Positions 21,708-30,788 of a DNA stretch of 32,700 nt are shown here, piece after piece. Each line of letters starts with the position of its first letter. Position 1 is the first letter of the stretch. The translations under genes were made by a program, and so were the position numbers. Below the pieces are notes generated by a model. That model was not told the origin of the DNA and did no database searches. It saw only the letters and a program-made list of their open reading frames with translations. The DNA is taken from NCBI GenBank assembly GCA_947453625.1, contig CANGHK010000056.1:1-32700 (forward strand), written 5' to 3'. This stretch comes from Burkholderiales bacterium (lineage in GTDB: Bacteria; Pseudomonadota; Gammaproteobacteria; Burkholderiales; Burkholderiaceae_C).

Positions 21708-23627
21708 ATGTCGTCGACTTCGCTGATGAGCCTGGGCAAGCAGGCGGCCTTCGCCGCTTACGCCCAGTTGCAGACCACCGGCAACAACATCGCCAATGCC
21801 AGCACGCCGGGCTATTCGCGCCAGACCGTGCAGCAGGCAGCGGCCGCCGGCAGTTCGTACAGTGGCGCGGGCTACCTCGGGCGCGGCGTCACCTTAAGCT
21901 CTGTGACCCGGGCTTCGAACCTGTTTCTCACCAGCCAGGCGCTGGCGGCCACAGCCGCGGCGTCGGCCGATGGCGCACGCAACGACAAGATCTCTCAGCT
22001 GGAGAAGGTGTTTGCCGGCGGCGATGCCGGGCTGGGCGGCTCGGCCACGCAGATCTTCAACGCCTACGCCGACCTGGCCGCCGCGCCGTCCGACCTGTCG
22101 GCGCGCCAGGCGGTGCTGGGCCGGCTGCAGGATTTCGCCTCGCTGGCGCATTCGGCCAGCGCCCAGGTCGAGGTGCTGCAGTCCAACGTCAACAGCGACG
22201 TCGGCGGCGCCGTCGACAGCGTCAATGCTCTGGCGACCCAGCTGGCCAAGCTCAACCTCAGCATCGCCGCAGCCAACCCCAGCGGCCAGACGCCCAACGA
22301 CCTGCTCGACCAGCGCGACCTGGTGATCAAGAAGATCGGCGAGCAGGTCGAGGTGCACACGCTGTTGGGCCCCGACCAGACGGCCAGCGTTTTTGTTGGC
22401 AGCGGCCAGAACCTGGTGCAGGGCAGCTCGGCGCATGCGCTGGTGGCGCAGCCCGATGCCGCTGATCCGACGCATGTCGCAGTGGGCCTGCGCATCGCCG
22501 GTCAAGTCACCGCCCTCAGCGCGGATGCCATCGGCGGCGGCCAGATCGGCGGCCTGCTGCGTTTCCAGCAGACCGACCTGGCCGATGCCCGCAGCCGGGT
22601 CGGCCAGCTCGTGATCGGTCTGGCCACTGCGGTCAACCAGCAGCAGACGCTGGGGCTGGACCTGCAAGGTCGGGCTGGCACGCCGCTGTTCGCCTTCGCC
22701 GCGCCACAGGCGGTGCCCAATGCCGGCAACGCGCGCGACGCCAGCGGCAATTTCCTGGCCGCGCCCGTCATCACGGTGGTCGACGCCTCGGCACTCAAGG
22801 CCAGCGACTACCGGCTGCAGAACGATCCGGCCAACGCCGGCCAGTACGTCGTGACCCGGTTGTCTGACGGCCAGCCGTTCCAGCCGGTGGCCGATGGCCA
22901 GGTCATCGACGGTTTTGCCATCCGCATCGGTGCCAATCTGCCGGCGGCGGGCGACTCGTTCCTGCTCAAGCCGGTCAGCGGCTCGGCTGGCGGACTGACC
23001 GCGCTGCTGCAGGACCCGACCGGGCTGGCAGCGGCCAACCCGGTCACGGCGGTGGCCAGCGCCGGCAACACCGGCAGCGCGGTGATCAGCGCGCTCGAGA
23101 TCAGCGCCGCGCCTGCCGCCGGCTACGCACCGCTGACGCTGAGCTTCACCGACAACAACGGCAGCTACCAGATCGTCGGCGCCGGCAACAACCCGGTCGG
23201 CAGCGGCAGTTTCGTCGCCGGTCAGCCGATCCGCCACGATGGCATCGAACTGCGCCTGACCGGCCTGCCCAGGACGGGCGACAGCATCGCCATCACTCCC
23301 ACCACTTACCCTGCGGCGAGCAACGGCAACGCCTTGCGCTTGGACGGCATGGCCGCGCGCCCGCTGATCGACGGCCAGACCGTCGGCGATGCCTACGCGG
23401 CTGCGATCGTCGATGCCGGCGTGCGGGCCCAGGGCGCTGCGGCAGCGGCCACCAACAGCGCCACCGTCTCGACCCAGGCCGACGCCTCGCTGAGCGGTGC
23501 GGTCGGCGTCAACCTCGACGAGGAGGCGGCGCGGCTGATCCAGTACCAGCAGGCCTACCAGGCGGCGGCCAAGGTGCTGCAGACCGCGCAGCTGTTGTTC
23601 GACGCCATCTTCAGCATCACCCAGTGA
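21708..23627 (+). CDS. flgK: FlgK, first hook-filament junction protein (HAP1)
   Basis: A 639-residue HAP1, exported by the flagellar apparatus to join hook and filament. The N-terminus is conserved: LMSLGKQAAFAAYAQLQTTG, then NNIANASTPGYSRQTV. Further family regions are GYLGRGVTLSSVTRASNLFL, NPSGQTPNDLLDQRDLVIKK and the C-terminal VNLDEEAARLIQYQQAYQAA with KVLQTAQLLFDAI. The middle (about 330-560) is a variable Ala/Gly/Asp-rich section, which explains the length above E. coli FlgK (547). It starts 18 bp after flgJ. Confidence 0.95.
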   Translation: MSSTSLMSLGKQAAFAAYAQLQTTGNNIANASTPGYSRQTVQQAAAAGSSYSGAGYLGRGVTLSSVTRASNLFLTSQALAATAAASADGARNDKISQLEKVFAGGDAGLGGSATQIFNAYADLAAAPSDLSARQAVLGRLQDFASLAHSASAQVEVLQSNVNSDVGGAVDSVNALATQLAKLNLSIAAANPSGQTPNDLLDQRDLVIKKIGEQVEVHTLLGPDQTASVFVGSGQNLVQGSSAHALVAQPDAADPTHVAVGLRIAGQVTALSADAIGGGQIGGLLRFQQTDLADARSRVGQLVIGLATAVNQQQTLGLDLQGRAGTPLFAFAAPQAVPNAGNARDASGNFLAAPVITVVDASALKASDYRLQNDPANAGQYVVTRLSDGQPFQPVADGQVIDGFAIRIGANLPAAGDSFLLKPVSGSAGGLTALLQDPTGLAAANPVTAVASAGNTGSAVISALEISAAPAAGYAPLTLSFTDNNGSYQIVGAGNNPVGSGSFVAGQPIRHDGIELRLTGLPRTGDSIAITPTTYPAASNGNALRLDGMAARPLIDGQTVGDAYAAAIVDAGVRAQGAAAAATNSATVSTQADASLSGAVGVNLDEEAARLIQYQQAYQAAAKVLQTAQLLFDAIFSITQ

Positions 23628-23674
23628 GCTCGCCGCGCGCCCTGTTGTCGGTCCAACCCAGCTTGCAATCCGCC

Positions 23675-24871
23675 ATGAGAATCTCCACTGCCAACCGCTA
23701 CGATGCCGCCGTCCAGTCGCTGCAGGTCCGCCAGGCCGACATGGCCGCGGCACAGACCCAGATGACCAGCGGCAAGCGCATCAACCAACCCAGCGACGAC
23801 CCGACCGGTGCCGCGCGCGCCGAGCGGGCCTACATCGCCCAGCAGCGCATCGCCAGCGATCAGCGCTCGCTGGCGGCCAGCCGCAACGCGATGACGCTGA
23901 CCGAATCGGCATTGGGGCAGGCCGGCGACATGCTGCAGAGCGCGCGCGAAACCCTGGTCGGCGCCGGCAACGGCAGCCTGGCCGCGAGCGATCGCGCCAC
24001 CCTGGCCGACCAGCTCGGCCAGTTTCGCTCGCAGTTGCTGGCGCTGGCCAACCAGGCCGGCAGCGCCGGCGGTTACCTGTTCGGCGGCCAGAGCGCCACC
24101 GCCATCCCCTTGCTCGACACGCCGGCCGGCGTGCAGGCGGCGGGCACAGCAGGCCAGAACCAGCTCTCGACCAGCGAGCAGATGCCCGCCACGGTGGACG
24201 GGCGGGCGATCTGGCTGGGTGCGCCCAGTGGCAACGGCGTGTTCGTCAGCGCTGGGGATGGCGCCAACCAGGGCTCGGCCTGGATCGATGCGGGCAGCGT
24301 GACCGACCCGTCCGCCGTCACCGGCTCGACCTACCAGATCAGCTTTGCCGGCAGCGGCGCGGCCAGCAGTTACAGCGTGCAGAAGGACGGCGTTGCCACG
24401 GCACAGGCCGGCGTGGCCTACAGCGCGGGCACTGCCATCACCGTCGACGGCATGAGTTTTCACATCAGCGGCGCGCCTGCGGCTGGCGATCGCTTCAGCC
24501 TGCAGCCCGCGACCCCCGGCCTCAGCCCGTTCGCCGCGCTCGACAAGACCATCGCGACACTCAAGGATCCGACTGCCAACGCCGGACGGGTGGCCCAGGC
24601 CGTCAACAGCGGGCTGCGCGACATCGACGCCGTGGCGGGCCATTTGCAGGCTGCCAGATCCGAGGCCGGCAGCACGCTGACACGGCTGGACGCCATCGAC
24701 GGCCGCAACCAAGATCGAACTCTGTGGGCCAAGGCAGTGCAGTCCGACGCCGAGAACGTCGACATGGTGAGCGCCATCAGCGAGTTCAAGAACCAGCAGA
24801 CCGGCTACCAGGCCGCGTTGCAAAGTTATGCCGCGGTGCAGCGCATGTCGCTGTTCGACTACCTCAAATAG
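23675..24871 (+). CDS. flgL: FlgL, second hook-filament junction protein (HAP3)
   Basis: A 398-residue HAP3 that sits between FlgK and flagellin. The flagellin-like N-terminus is MRISTANRYDAAVQSLQVRQ, followed by AQTQMTSGKRINQPSDDPTG, and the C-terminus is NVDMVSAISEFKNQQTGYQA, then ALQSYAAVQRMSLFDYLK. The start ATG 23675 matches the family; the frame extends to a GTG overlapping the flgK stop (23624), which would add 17 unlikely residues. FlgN is its predicted export chaperone. It is the last gene of the flagellar run here; flagellin and motor genes are not in the window. Confidence 0.94.
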   Translation: MRISTANRYDAAVQSLQVRQADMAAAQTQMTSGKRINQPSDDPTGAARAERAYIAQQRIASDQRSLAASRNAMTLTESALGQAGDMLQSARETLVGAGNGSLAASDRATLADQLGQFRSQLLALANQAGSAGGYLFGGQSATAIPLLDTPAGVQAAGTAGQNQLSTSEQMPATVDGRAIWLGAPSGNGVFVSAGDGANQGSAWIDAGSVTDPSAVTGSTYQISFAGSGAASSYSVQKDGVATAQAGVAYSAGTAITVDGMSFHISGAPAAGDRFSLQPATPGLSPFAALDKTIATLKDPTANAGRVAQAVNSGLRDIDAVAGHLQAARSEAGSTLTRLDAIDGRNQDRTLWAKAVQSDAENVDMVSAISEFKNQQTGYQAALQSYAAVQRMSLFDYLK

Positions 24872-24897
24872 CTCGGCCGCGGGCGCACACTCCGGCC

Positions 24898-26097
24898 ATG
24901 ACAGAACACCCCGTGCTGGGTCAGGTGGCCCTGGGCTATTCGCCGATGATCGACCGCCACCGGGCGATCATCGCCCTGCGCTTGACGGTCTTCCCTGTCC
25001 GTCCCGAGGTCCAGCCCGATGCCACGGCGCTGGTGGCCGCGCTGGTCGAGGTCTGGCCAGCCGACGCCGGCCGCATCTCGCTCGACATCGTCAGCGAATC
25101 GCTGCTGGCGGGCCTGATGCGCGCCGACCTGCCGCTCAACCTGATGCTGGAGGTGCCCGCCTTCATGGCTGGCGATCCGGCCTGCAGCGACGCGCTGGCC
25201 GCGCTGTACCAGGCCGGCAACACCTTGCTGATCAAGGGCCGGCCGTTTGCGCCGCTGCCGCGCGAACTGCTGCCCTGCTTCGCCTACTCGATCGTCGACC
25301 TGGCTGACGAGCGGCGCGACGGCATGCCGCCGCCCGGCGGCGTGTCGCGCAACGTCCCGCATGTGCAGTCGGGGGTTCGCACCCTGGCCGAGATGAGCGA
25401 CGCCTTCGCGCGCGGCGCGATCGCCGTGCTGGGTTGGCCCATCGATGACGCGGCCCCGATCAAGGCCGCGGGCGGCCGCGGCGCGCAGCCCGAGTTGACG
25501 GCCATCGTCGAACTGATCAACCGGGTCGACCGGCACGAGGAGGTCGACCGGCTGGAAGCGGTGATGAAGAACGAACCGACGCTGGCCTTCAAGCTTTTGC
25601 GTTACATCAACTCGCCGGGCTTCGGGCTGGGCGTGCAGGTCAGCTCGTTCCGCCACGCGATCATGCTGGTCGGCTACCAGCGGCTCAAGCGCTGGCTGGC
25701 GCTGCTGCTGGCTGCGGGCAGCCGAGACAGCGCGCTCAAGCCGGTCATCTATGCCGCCGTGCGGCGCGGCCTGGTGATGGAGGAACTGGGCCGGGACAGC
25801 GGCTGCGATGACGACCGGCGCAGCGAGCTGTTCATCTGCGGCGTGTTCTCGCTGCTCGACCGGCTGATGCAACAGCCTGTCGACGAGTTGCTCGAGCGCA
25901 TACCGACCAGCGAGGCAGTGCGCGACGCCCTCCTGCACAGCCGCGGTCCGCACCAGCCTTACCTGGCGCTGGTGCGGGCGATCGAGTCGGCCTCGGTCTA
26001 CGACATCCGGGCGGCCGCCGATGCCTTGCTGATGGCCGTGCCGGCGGTCAACCGCGCGCTGTTGCGGGCCTTGGTCGCGGCCCGGCAACTGGATTGA
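24898..26097 (+). CDS. HDOD-domain signalling protein with degenerate EAL-like N-terminus
   Basis: A 399-residue protein with the architecture of the YuxH/CdgJ group. Residues of about 10-190 resemble an EAL fold (LGYSPMIDRHRAIIALRLTV, SLDIVSESLL, LLIKGRPF), but the E-A/L-L motif and metal ligands are not visible, so it should not hydrolyse cyclic-di-GMP. Residues of about 200-390 form an HDOD domain (LTAIVELINRVDRHEEVDRL, then LAFKLLRYINSPGFGLGVQV, then FRHAIMLVGYQRLKRWLALL). Such proteins act as scaffolds in signalling, and some affect motility. It starts 26 bp after flgL and may be co-transcribed with the flagellar genes; its target is unknown. Confidence 0.88.
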   Translation: MTEHPVLGQVALGYSPMIDRHRAIIALRLTVFPVRPEVQPDATALVAALVEVWPADAGRISLDIVSESLLAGLMRADLPLNLMLEVPAFMAGDPACSDALAALYQAGNTLLIKGRPFAPLPRELLPCFAYSIVDLADERRDGMPPPGGVSRNVPHVQSGVRTLAEMSDAFARGAIAVLGWPIDDAAPIKAAGGRGAQPELTAIVELINRVDRHEEVDRLEAVMKNEPTLAFKLLRYINSPGFGLGVQVSSFRHAIMLVGYQRLKRWLALLLAAGSRDSALKPVIYAAVRRGLVMEELGRDSGCDDDRRSELFICGVFSLLDRLMQQPVDELLERIPTSEAVRDALLHSRGPHQPYLALVRAIESASVYDIRAAADALLMAVPAVNRALLRALVAARQLD

Positions 26098-26167
26098 TGC
26101 CGGCATGGCCTGAGGGGATTGCGCTGCTGCAGGCGTCGCGTCAGCAAGCTGTGCTGTCATCCTGCCT

Positions 26168-28021
26168 GTGCCCAACGCCTTCAACTTCACGGTCGCGCCC
26201 TTCGACGTCTTGAGCAGCGACGAGCGCCGCCTGGTGCGCGACAGCGTCGACCTCGAGTTGCTGCACGATGGCCAGGTGCTGCTGGCCCCTGACGAGCCCG
26301 CCAGCCACCTGTTCGTGCTGATCCAGGGCCATGTCCAGCAGTGGGAGGGCGAGGACTTGCTGGCCACCTTCGGCCCGGACGAGGACTTCGATGGCCGCGC
26401 GCTGTTGGCCGGCCAGGCCAGCCACCGTTTTGTCGCCACCGGGGACGGCCTGGCCTACCGGCTGCCCCGGGCGGTGGTGGCCCAGTTGATCGCGCGCAAT
26501 GCCGGCTTCGGCGCCCAGTGGCTGGCCGCGCTGGCGCAGCGGCTGGCCGCGCTGTCGGACCGCCGGGACCGGCATGAGCTGCAATCGCTGACGATGGCGC
26601 GGGTCGATCAGGCGGCGGTGCGCGGCGCGCATGTCGTCGACGCGGCCACCGACATCGTCTCGGTAGCGCGGCTGTTTGGCGCCCATCGCATCACCAGCGT
26701 GCTGGTGCGGGACGCCTCGAAGCAGCCGCCGAGGCTGGGCATCTTCACCCATGCCGGCTTGCAGCGCGCGATCCTGCGCGGCGTACCGCTGGACAGCCTG
26801 GCCGTGGGCACGCTGGCCAGCTTTCCGCTCGTGACCGTCAAGCCCTCGGACCACCTCTACGACGCGCTGGCCACGATGATCCGGCACCGGGTGCAGCGGG
26901 TGGTGGTGGTCGAGCGGGACGGCGCGCAGCCCTTGGTCGAGTCCGATGTCGTCGGCACGCTCGAGCAGATCGACTTGCTGAGCTTTCTGTCCAACCATTC
27001 CTACCTGGTGACGCGGCAGATCCTGGACGCCACCGACCTGCCCGCGCTGAACGCCGCCGCCGCGCAGATCACCCGGGTCATCGGCCTGCTGCACCGCGGC
27101 GGCACCAGAGTCGGCCAGATCGCCCGCCTGGTGCAGGCGCTCAATGCCCAGCTCTTCGAGCGCGCCTGGCAATTGGTGGCGCCGCCCGAACTGGTGAGTA
27201 ACTCCTGCCTGTTCGTGATGGGCAGCGAGGGCCGCGGCGAGCAGTTGCTCAAGACCGACCAGGACAACGGCCTGATCCTGCGCGACGGCTACCGTCCGCC
27301 GGCCGACCTGGTCGCGGTTTGCGACCGCTTCTCGGCGGCGCTGGCCGGCTTCGGTTACCCCGAATGTCCGGGCCGCATCATGCTCAACAACCCGGAATGG
27401 CGGCGCCCGGTGGCCGACTTCGGCCAGACCGTGCGGCGCTGGTTGCTGATGCCCACGCCGGACAGCCTGATGGCGCTGGCCATCTTCATCGACGCCCATG
27501 CGGTGTGCGGTGATCCGGCGCTGCTCGAGCAGGTGCGCGCCGAGGTCTTCAAGCTCGTCACCGACAACGACGCGCTGCTGGCGCGCTTTGCCGCGGCGAT
27601 CAACGCCTTCGACGGCGACGGCGGCAGCGCCTGGTGGCTGCGCCTGTTCGCGGTCGACGCCGGCCGCGAACAGCTCGACCTGAAGAAGGCCGGCACCTTC
27701 CCGCTGGTGCATGGCGTGCGCACGCTGGCGCTGGCCGAGCGGCTGCAAGCCATCGGCACGGCCGAGCGCATCGCGGCCCTGGTGGCCGCGCACCGGCTGC
27801 CGGCCGATCTGGCGGCCGAATTGGTCGAAGCGCTGCATGTCTTCATGCGGCTCAAGCTCGACGCCGGCCTGGCCGCGCTCGAGACCGGCCGGCGCAACGG
27901 CAGCGGCATCGCGGTCGACCGGCTCAGCAGCGGCGACCGCGACCAGCTCAAGGACGCGCTGGGCGTGGTCAAGCGCTTCAAGACCCTGCTGCGGCTGCGC
28001 TTCCACCTCGACGCGGTGTGA
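26168..28021 (+). CDS. cNMP-binding / CBS / DUF294 nucleotidyltransferase
   Basis: A 617-residue multidomain signalling protein. The domains in order are a cyclic-nucleotide-binding-like domain (about 10-125; PASHLFVLIQGHVQQWEGED), two CBS domains (about 150-285) that may bind adenosine nucleotides, a DUF294 nucleotidyltransferase domain (about 300-450) with GSEGRGEQLLKTDQDNG at 352-368 holding the GlnD-like active-site Asp pair, and a substrate-binding-like C-terminal domain. It may nucleotidylate a protein or other acceptor, which is unknown. The start is GTG 26168, as the frame begins MPNAFNFTVAPFDVLSSDER as in relatives. Its stop overlaps the start of the DnaQ-like gene (28019-28021). In related bacteria this pair often adjoins an acetate permease operon, absent here. 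Confidence 0.9.
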   Translation: MPNAFNFTVAPFDVLSSDERRLVRDSVDLELLHDGQVLLAPDEPASHLFVLIQGHVQQWEGEDLLATFGPDEDFDGRALLAGQASHRFVATGDGLAYRLPRAVVAQLIARNAGFGAQWLAALAQRLAALSDRRDRHELQSLTMARVDQAAVRGAHVVDAATDIVSVARLFGAHRITSVLVRDASKQPPRLGIFTHAGLQRAILRGVPLDSLAVGTLASFPLVTVKPSDHLYDALATMIRHRVQRVVVVERDGAQPLVESDVVGTLEQIDLLSFLSNHSYLVTRQILDATDLPALNAAAAQITRVIGLLHRGGTRVGQIARLVQALNAQLFERAWQLVAPPELVSNSCLFVMGSEGRGEQLLKTDQDNGLILRDGYRPPADLVAVCDRFSAALAGFGYPECPGRIMLNNPEWRRPVADFGQTVRRWLLMPTPDSLMALAIFIDAHAVCGDPALLEQVRAEVFKLVTDNDALLARFAAAINAFDGDGGSAWWLRLFAVDAGREQLDLKKAGTFPLVHGVRTLALAERLQAIGTAERIAALVAAHRLPADLAAELVEALHVFMRLKLDAGLAALETGRRNGSGIAVDRLSSGDRDQLKDALGVVKRFKTLLRLRFHLDAV

Positions 28022-28656
28022 TGGCCGCACCGCACAAGCCGGCGGGCTGGGCAGTCACGCTCAAGCGGGAATGGGATTTGCGCCAGTTGCGCGATCAACG
28101 TTTCCGCGCGCTCTGGGCGCCGCCGCCGGCCGGCGAATGGGTGGCGCTGGCGACCCTGGCCAGCGGGCGCGACAAACGGCGCGACCGGATCACGGCGTTG
28201 GCGGCTGTGCGCATCGTCGGCGACCGCCTGCTGACCAGCGAGCGGCTGGCCTGGTCGGCGCCGCCCTTGGCCGGCAGCGGCGGCGGCAGCGACGGCGCGC
28301 CAGCCCCCGCCCCGCCCGATACGGCGACGCTCCAGTCGTGGCTGGACTTCATCGGCAGCCGGCCGCTGGTCGGCTATTTCCTGGATTTCGACCTGGCCAT
28401 GCTCGACCGCGCGCTGCGCCCGCTGCTGGGCGTGGCGTTGCCGAATCCGCGCATCGAGGTCTCGGCGCTGTTTCACGGCTGGAAGTTCCGCCAGTTGCCA
28501 CCCTACCAGCAGCAGGGCAACGTCACGGTCGACCTGCGCTTTGCCACGCTGCTGCGCGAACTCGGCCTGCCGGTGCGCGATGCGCCGGGCGCGCTGGACC
28601 GCGCGGTGCTGGCCGGCCTGGCCTGGCTCAAGCTGCGGCGGCTGCGGGCAGACTGA
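28021..28656 (+). CDS. DnaQ-like (DEDD) exonuclease-fold protein with degenerate active site
   Basis: A 211-residue protein with the layout of the 3'-5' exonucleases usually encoded beside cNMP-CBS-DUF294 genes. The key residues are largely gone. Exo I, normally DxE in a VxDLETTG context, reads VALATLASG (A44, L46). Exo III, normally HxAxxDA, reads PGALDRA (P189, R194). Only the Exo II Asp in GYFLDFDLAML (D124) is kept. Nuclease activity is therefore unlikely, yet the frame is intact and overlaps the previous stop by one base, so it may be a binding or regulatory partner of that nucleotidyltransferase. Alignment was by eye; a diverged enzyme using other residues remains possible. Confidence 0.72.
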   Translation: MAAPHKPAGWAVTLKREWDLRQLRDQRFRALWAPPPAGEWVALATLASGRDKRRDRITALAAVRIVGDRLLTSERLAWSAPPLAGSGGGSDGAPAPAPPDTATLQSWLDFIGSRPLVGYFLDFDLAMLDRALRPLLGVALPNPRIEVSALFHGWKFRQLPPYQQQGNVTVDLRFATLLRELGLPVRDAPGALDRAVLAGLAWLKLRRLRAD

Positions 28657-28671
28657 ATTCGGGCCTGCGGT

Positions 28672-28896
28672 TCAGCCGGGCGGCGGCCGGCGGTGCACCG
28701 TGATCACTACGCTGCCCCGGACCGCGGAGCGCGGCACATCAGACCCGCAACCGCCACAGCCGCCGCAGCCGCCGGCCGGCGCCGCTGTACGGCCCAGCCG
28801 GCGCAGCAACGCGTCGCGCCAGGCCGCAGGCATCAGCGACCAGACGGCATAGACGGCGCTGGCGATCACGATGGCGGCGACGATCAGGTCCTGCAT
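28672..28896 (-). CDS. FeoB-associated Cys-rich small membrane protein
   Basis: A 74-residue protein. Residues of about 3-22 form one membrane segment (MQDLIVAAIVIASAVYAVWS), followed by a basic stretch and a CGGCGGCG cluster (C44, C47, C50) that could bind iron. It starts 14 bp after the feoB stop in the same direction, so it is the third gene of the feo operon. Similar single-span Cys-rich proteins (FeoB-associated or DUF6587-type) follow feoB in many bacteria; their exact role in iron(II) uptake is not settled. It ends 15 bp from the convergent DnaQ-like gene. Confidence 0.8.
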   Translation of the reverse strand: MQDLIVAAIVIASAVYAVWSLMPAAWRDALLRRLGRTAAPAGGCGGCGGCGSDVPRSAVRGSVVITVHRRPPPG

Positions 28897-28910
28897 GCTG
28901 CCTATCCTGA

Positions 28911-30788
28911 TCAAGCACCCAGCCACAGCGCGCTGCGGTAGGTGATGAACGCCGCGGCGTAAGCCAGCGCAAACTGGTAGCCCGCCATCGCCAGCGGATA
29001 GCGCCAGCTGTTGGTTTCGCGCCGCACGGCGGCCAGCGTCGAGATGCACTGTGGCGCGAACACATACCAGGCCAACAGCGACAGCGCGGTCGCCAGCGAC
29101 CAGCTGTGGGCGATCACCGGCACCAGCTGCTCGGCCACCGCGTCGCCGGCGGCCGACAAGGCGTAGACCGTGCCCAGCGCACCCACCGCCACCTCGCGCG
29201 CGGCCATCCCGGGCACCAGCGCGATGGCGATCTGCCAGTTGAAGCCTATCGGCGCGAACAGGTGCTCCAGCAGGTGGCCCAGCTGGCCGGCAAAACTGAA
29301 CTGGATCGCCGGCCCGACGGCGCCCGCGGGCGCTGCCGGGTAGCTCGACAGAAACCACAGCACCACCATCAGCGAGAAGATGATGGTGCCGACCCGGCGC
29401 ACGAAGATGGCCGCGCGCTCCCACAGGCCGAGTGCCAGCGTGCGCAACGCCGGCCGGCGGTAAGGCGGCAGCTCCAGCATCAGCGGCTGGTAGCGGCTCT
29501 TCAGCCAGACCCGCTTGAACAGCCAGGCCACGCCCATCGCCGAGCCCACGCCGGCGGCATAGAGCGCGAACAGCACCAGCCCGCGCAGGTTGAATAGCCC
29601 GACCGCCCGGTCCGGCACGAAGGCGCCGATCAGCAGCGCGTACACCGGCAGCCGGGCCGAGCAGGTCATCAGCGGCGCGATCATGATGGTGGTGATGCGG
29701 TCGCGCCAATGGGCGATGCTGCGGGTGGCCATGATGCCGGGCACGGCGCAGGCGAAACTCGACAGCAGCGGGATGAAGGCCCGGCCCGACAGGCCGACTC
29801 GGCCCATCAGGTTGTCGAGCAGGAAGGCCGCGCGCGGCAGGTAGCCTGAGTCCTCCAGCACCAGGATGAAGGCGAACAGGATCAGGATCTGCGGCAGGAA
29901 CACCAGCACGCTGCCGGCCCCGGCGATCGCGCCGTCGACCAGCAGGCTGCGCAGCGGGCCGGCCGCCATCCGGGTGGTGGTCGCGTCGCCCAGCATCGCC
30001 ATCGCCGCGCGTATCGCCTCCATCGCCGGATTGGCCCAGGAGAACACTGCCTGGAAGGTGATGAACAGCAGCGCGGCCAGGATCACCAGCCCCCACACCG
30101 GGTGCAGCACCCAGGCGTCTAGGCGCAGCTGCAAGCGCTGCCGGGTGGCGGGCCGCGGCGCGGCGATGGCCAGGATGCGCCGCACCTCGGTCTGCAGCTC
30201 GGCCGCGGTGGCCGAGGGCTCGGGCGGCAGCGTGACGTCGGGCGTGCCCGCCGGCAGGGTCCAGCCCGTCAGACTGGCCAGCAACGCGGCATGGCCGTCC
30301 GACCGCACGGCCACCGTCTCGACCACCGGGCAGCCGAGCTCGGCGGCCAGCTTGGCGCTGTCGATGACCAGTCCGCGCGCGCGCGCGACGTCGACCATGT
30401 TCAGCGCGACGATCATCGGCCTGCCCAGGCGCTTGAGCTCAAGCACCAGGCGCAGGTTCATGCGCAGGTTGGTGGCGTCGACCACCGCCACCAGCGCGTC
30501 GGGCACATCCTCGCCGGCGCGCCGGCCTTCGATCACTTCGAGCGTGACCTGCTCGTCGGGCGTGGCCGGCTGCAGGCTGTAGGTGCCCGGCAGGTCGATC
30601 ACCACCACGCTTCGGCCGTCGGCCAGCCTGACCTGCCCGCTCTTGCGCTCGACCGTCACGCCGGCGTAGTTGGCCACTTTCTGGCGCGCGCCGGTCAGCA
30701 GGTTGAACAGCGCCGTCTTGCCGCAGTTCGGATTGCCCACCAGCGCTACGCTGCGCAGCAGGGTAGGTGCGGTCAGCGCGGCGTTCAT
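28911..30788 (-). CDS. feoB: FeoB, GTPase-coupled iron(II) transporter
   Basis: A 625-residue inner-membrane Fe(II) permease. The N-terminal GTPase has G1 GNPNCGKT (18-25), the G2 Thr in NYAGVTVE (about T45), G3 DLPGTYSL (65-72) and G4 NMVD (130-133). The C-terminal membrane part has Gate motifs, seen as LPQILILFAFILVLEDSGYL and SCARLPVYALLIGAF. It is shorter than E. coli FeoB (773) but within the family range. The start overlaps the FeoA stop by 4 nt (ATGA, 30785-30788), showing coupling. Expression is probably Fur-controlled from the site upstream of feoA. Confidence 0.95.
   Translation of the reverse strand: MNAALTAPTLLRSVALVGNPNCGKTALFNLLTGARQKVANYAGVTVERKSGQVRLADGRSVVVIDLPGTYSLQPATPDEQVTLEVIEGRRAGEDVPDALVAVVDATNLRMNLRLVLELKRLGRPMIVALNMVDVARARGLVIDSAKLAAELGCPVVETVAVRSDGHAALLASLTGWTLPAGTPDVTLPPEPSATAAELQTEVRRILAIAAPRPATRQRLQLRLDAWVLHPVWGLVILAALLFITFQAVFSWANPAMEAIRAAMAMLGDATTTRMAAGPLRSLLVDGAIAGAGSVLVFLPQILILFAFILVLEDSGYLPRAAFLLDNLMGRVGLSGRAFIPLLSSFACAVPGIMATRSIAHWRDRITTIMIAPLMTCSARLPVYALLIGAFVPDRAVGLFNLRGLVLFALYAAGVGSAMGVAWLFKRVWLKSRYQPLMLELPPYRRPALRTLALGLWERAAIFVRRVGTIIFSLMVVLWFLSSYPAAPAGAVGPAIQFSFAGQLGHLLEHLFAPIGFNWQIAIALVPGMAAREVAVGALGTVYALSAAGDAVAEQLVPVIAHSWSLATALSLLAWYVFAPQCISTLAAVRRETNSWRYPLAMAGYQFALAYAAAFITYRSALWLGA

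Noticed and set aside
26141-28030. 629-codon minus-strand frame opposite the DUF294 gene
   Set aside because: Gln/Arg/His-rich shadow translation; the plus strand encodes a clear multidomain protein over the whole length.
28672-30096. Long minus-strand open frame (474 codons) over feoB
   Set aside because: Low-complexity Arg/Ala/Gly/Pro translation typical of a shadow of G+C-rich coding DNA; only its last 74 codons, from the ATG at 28896, make a credible protein.
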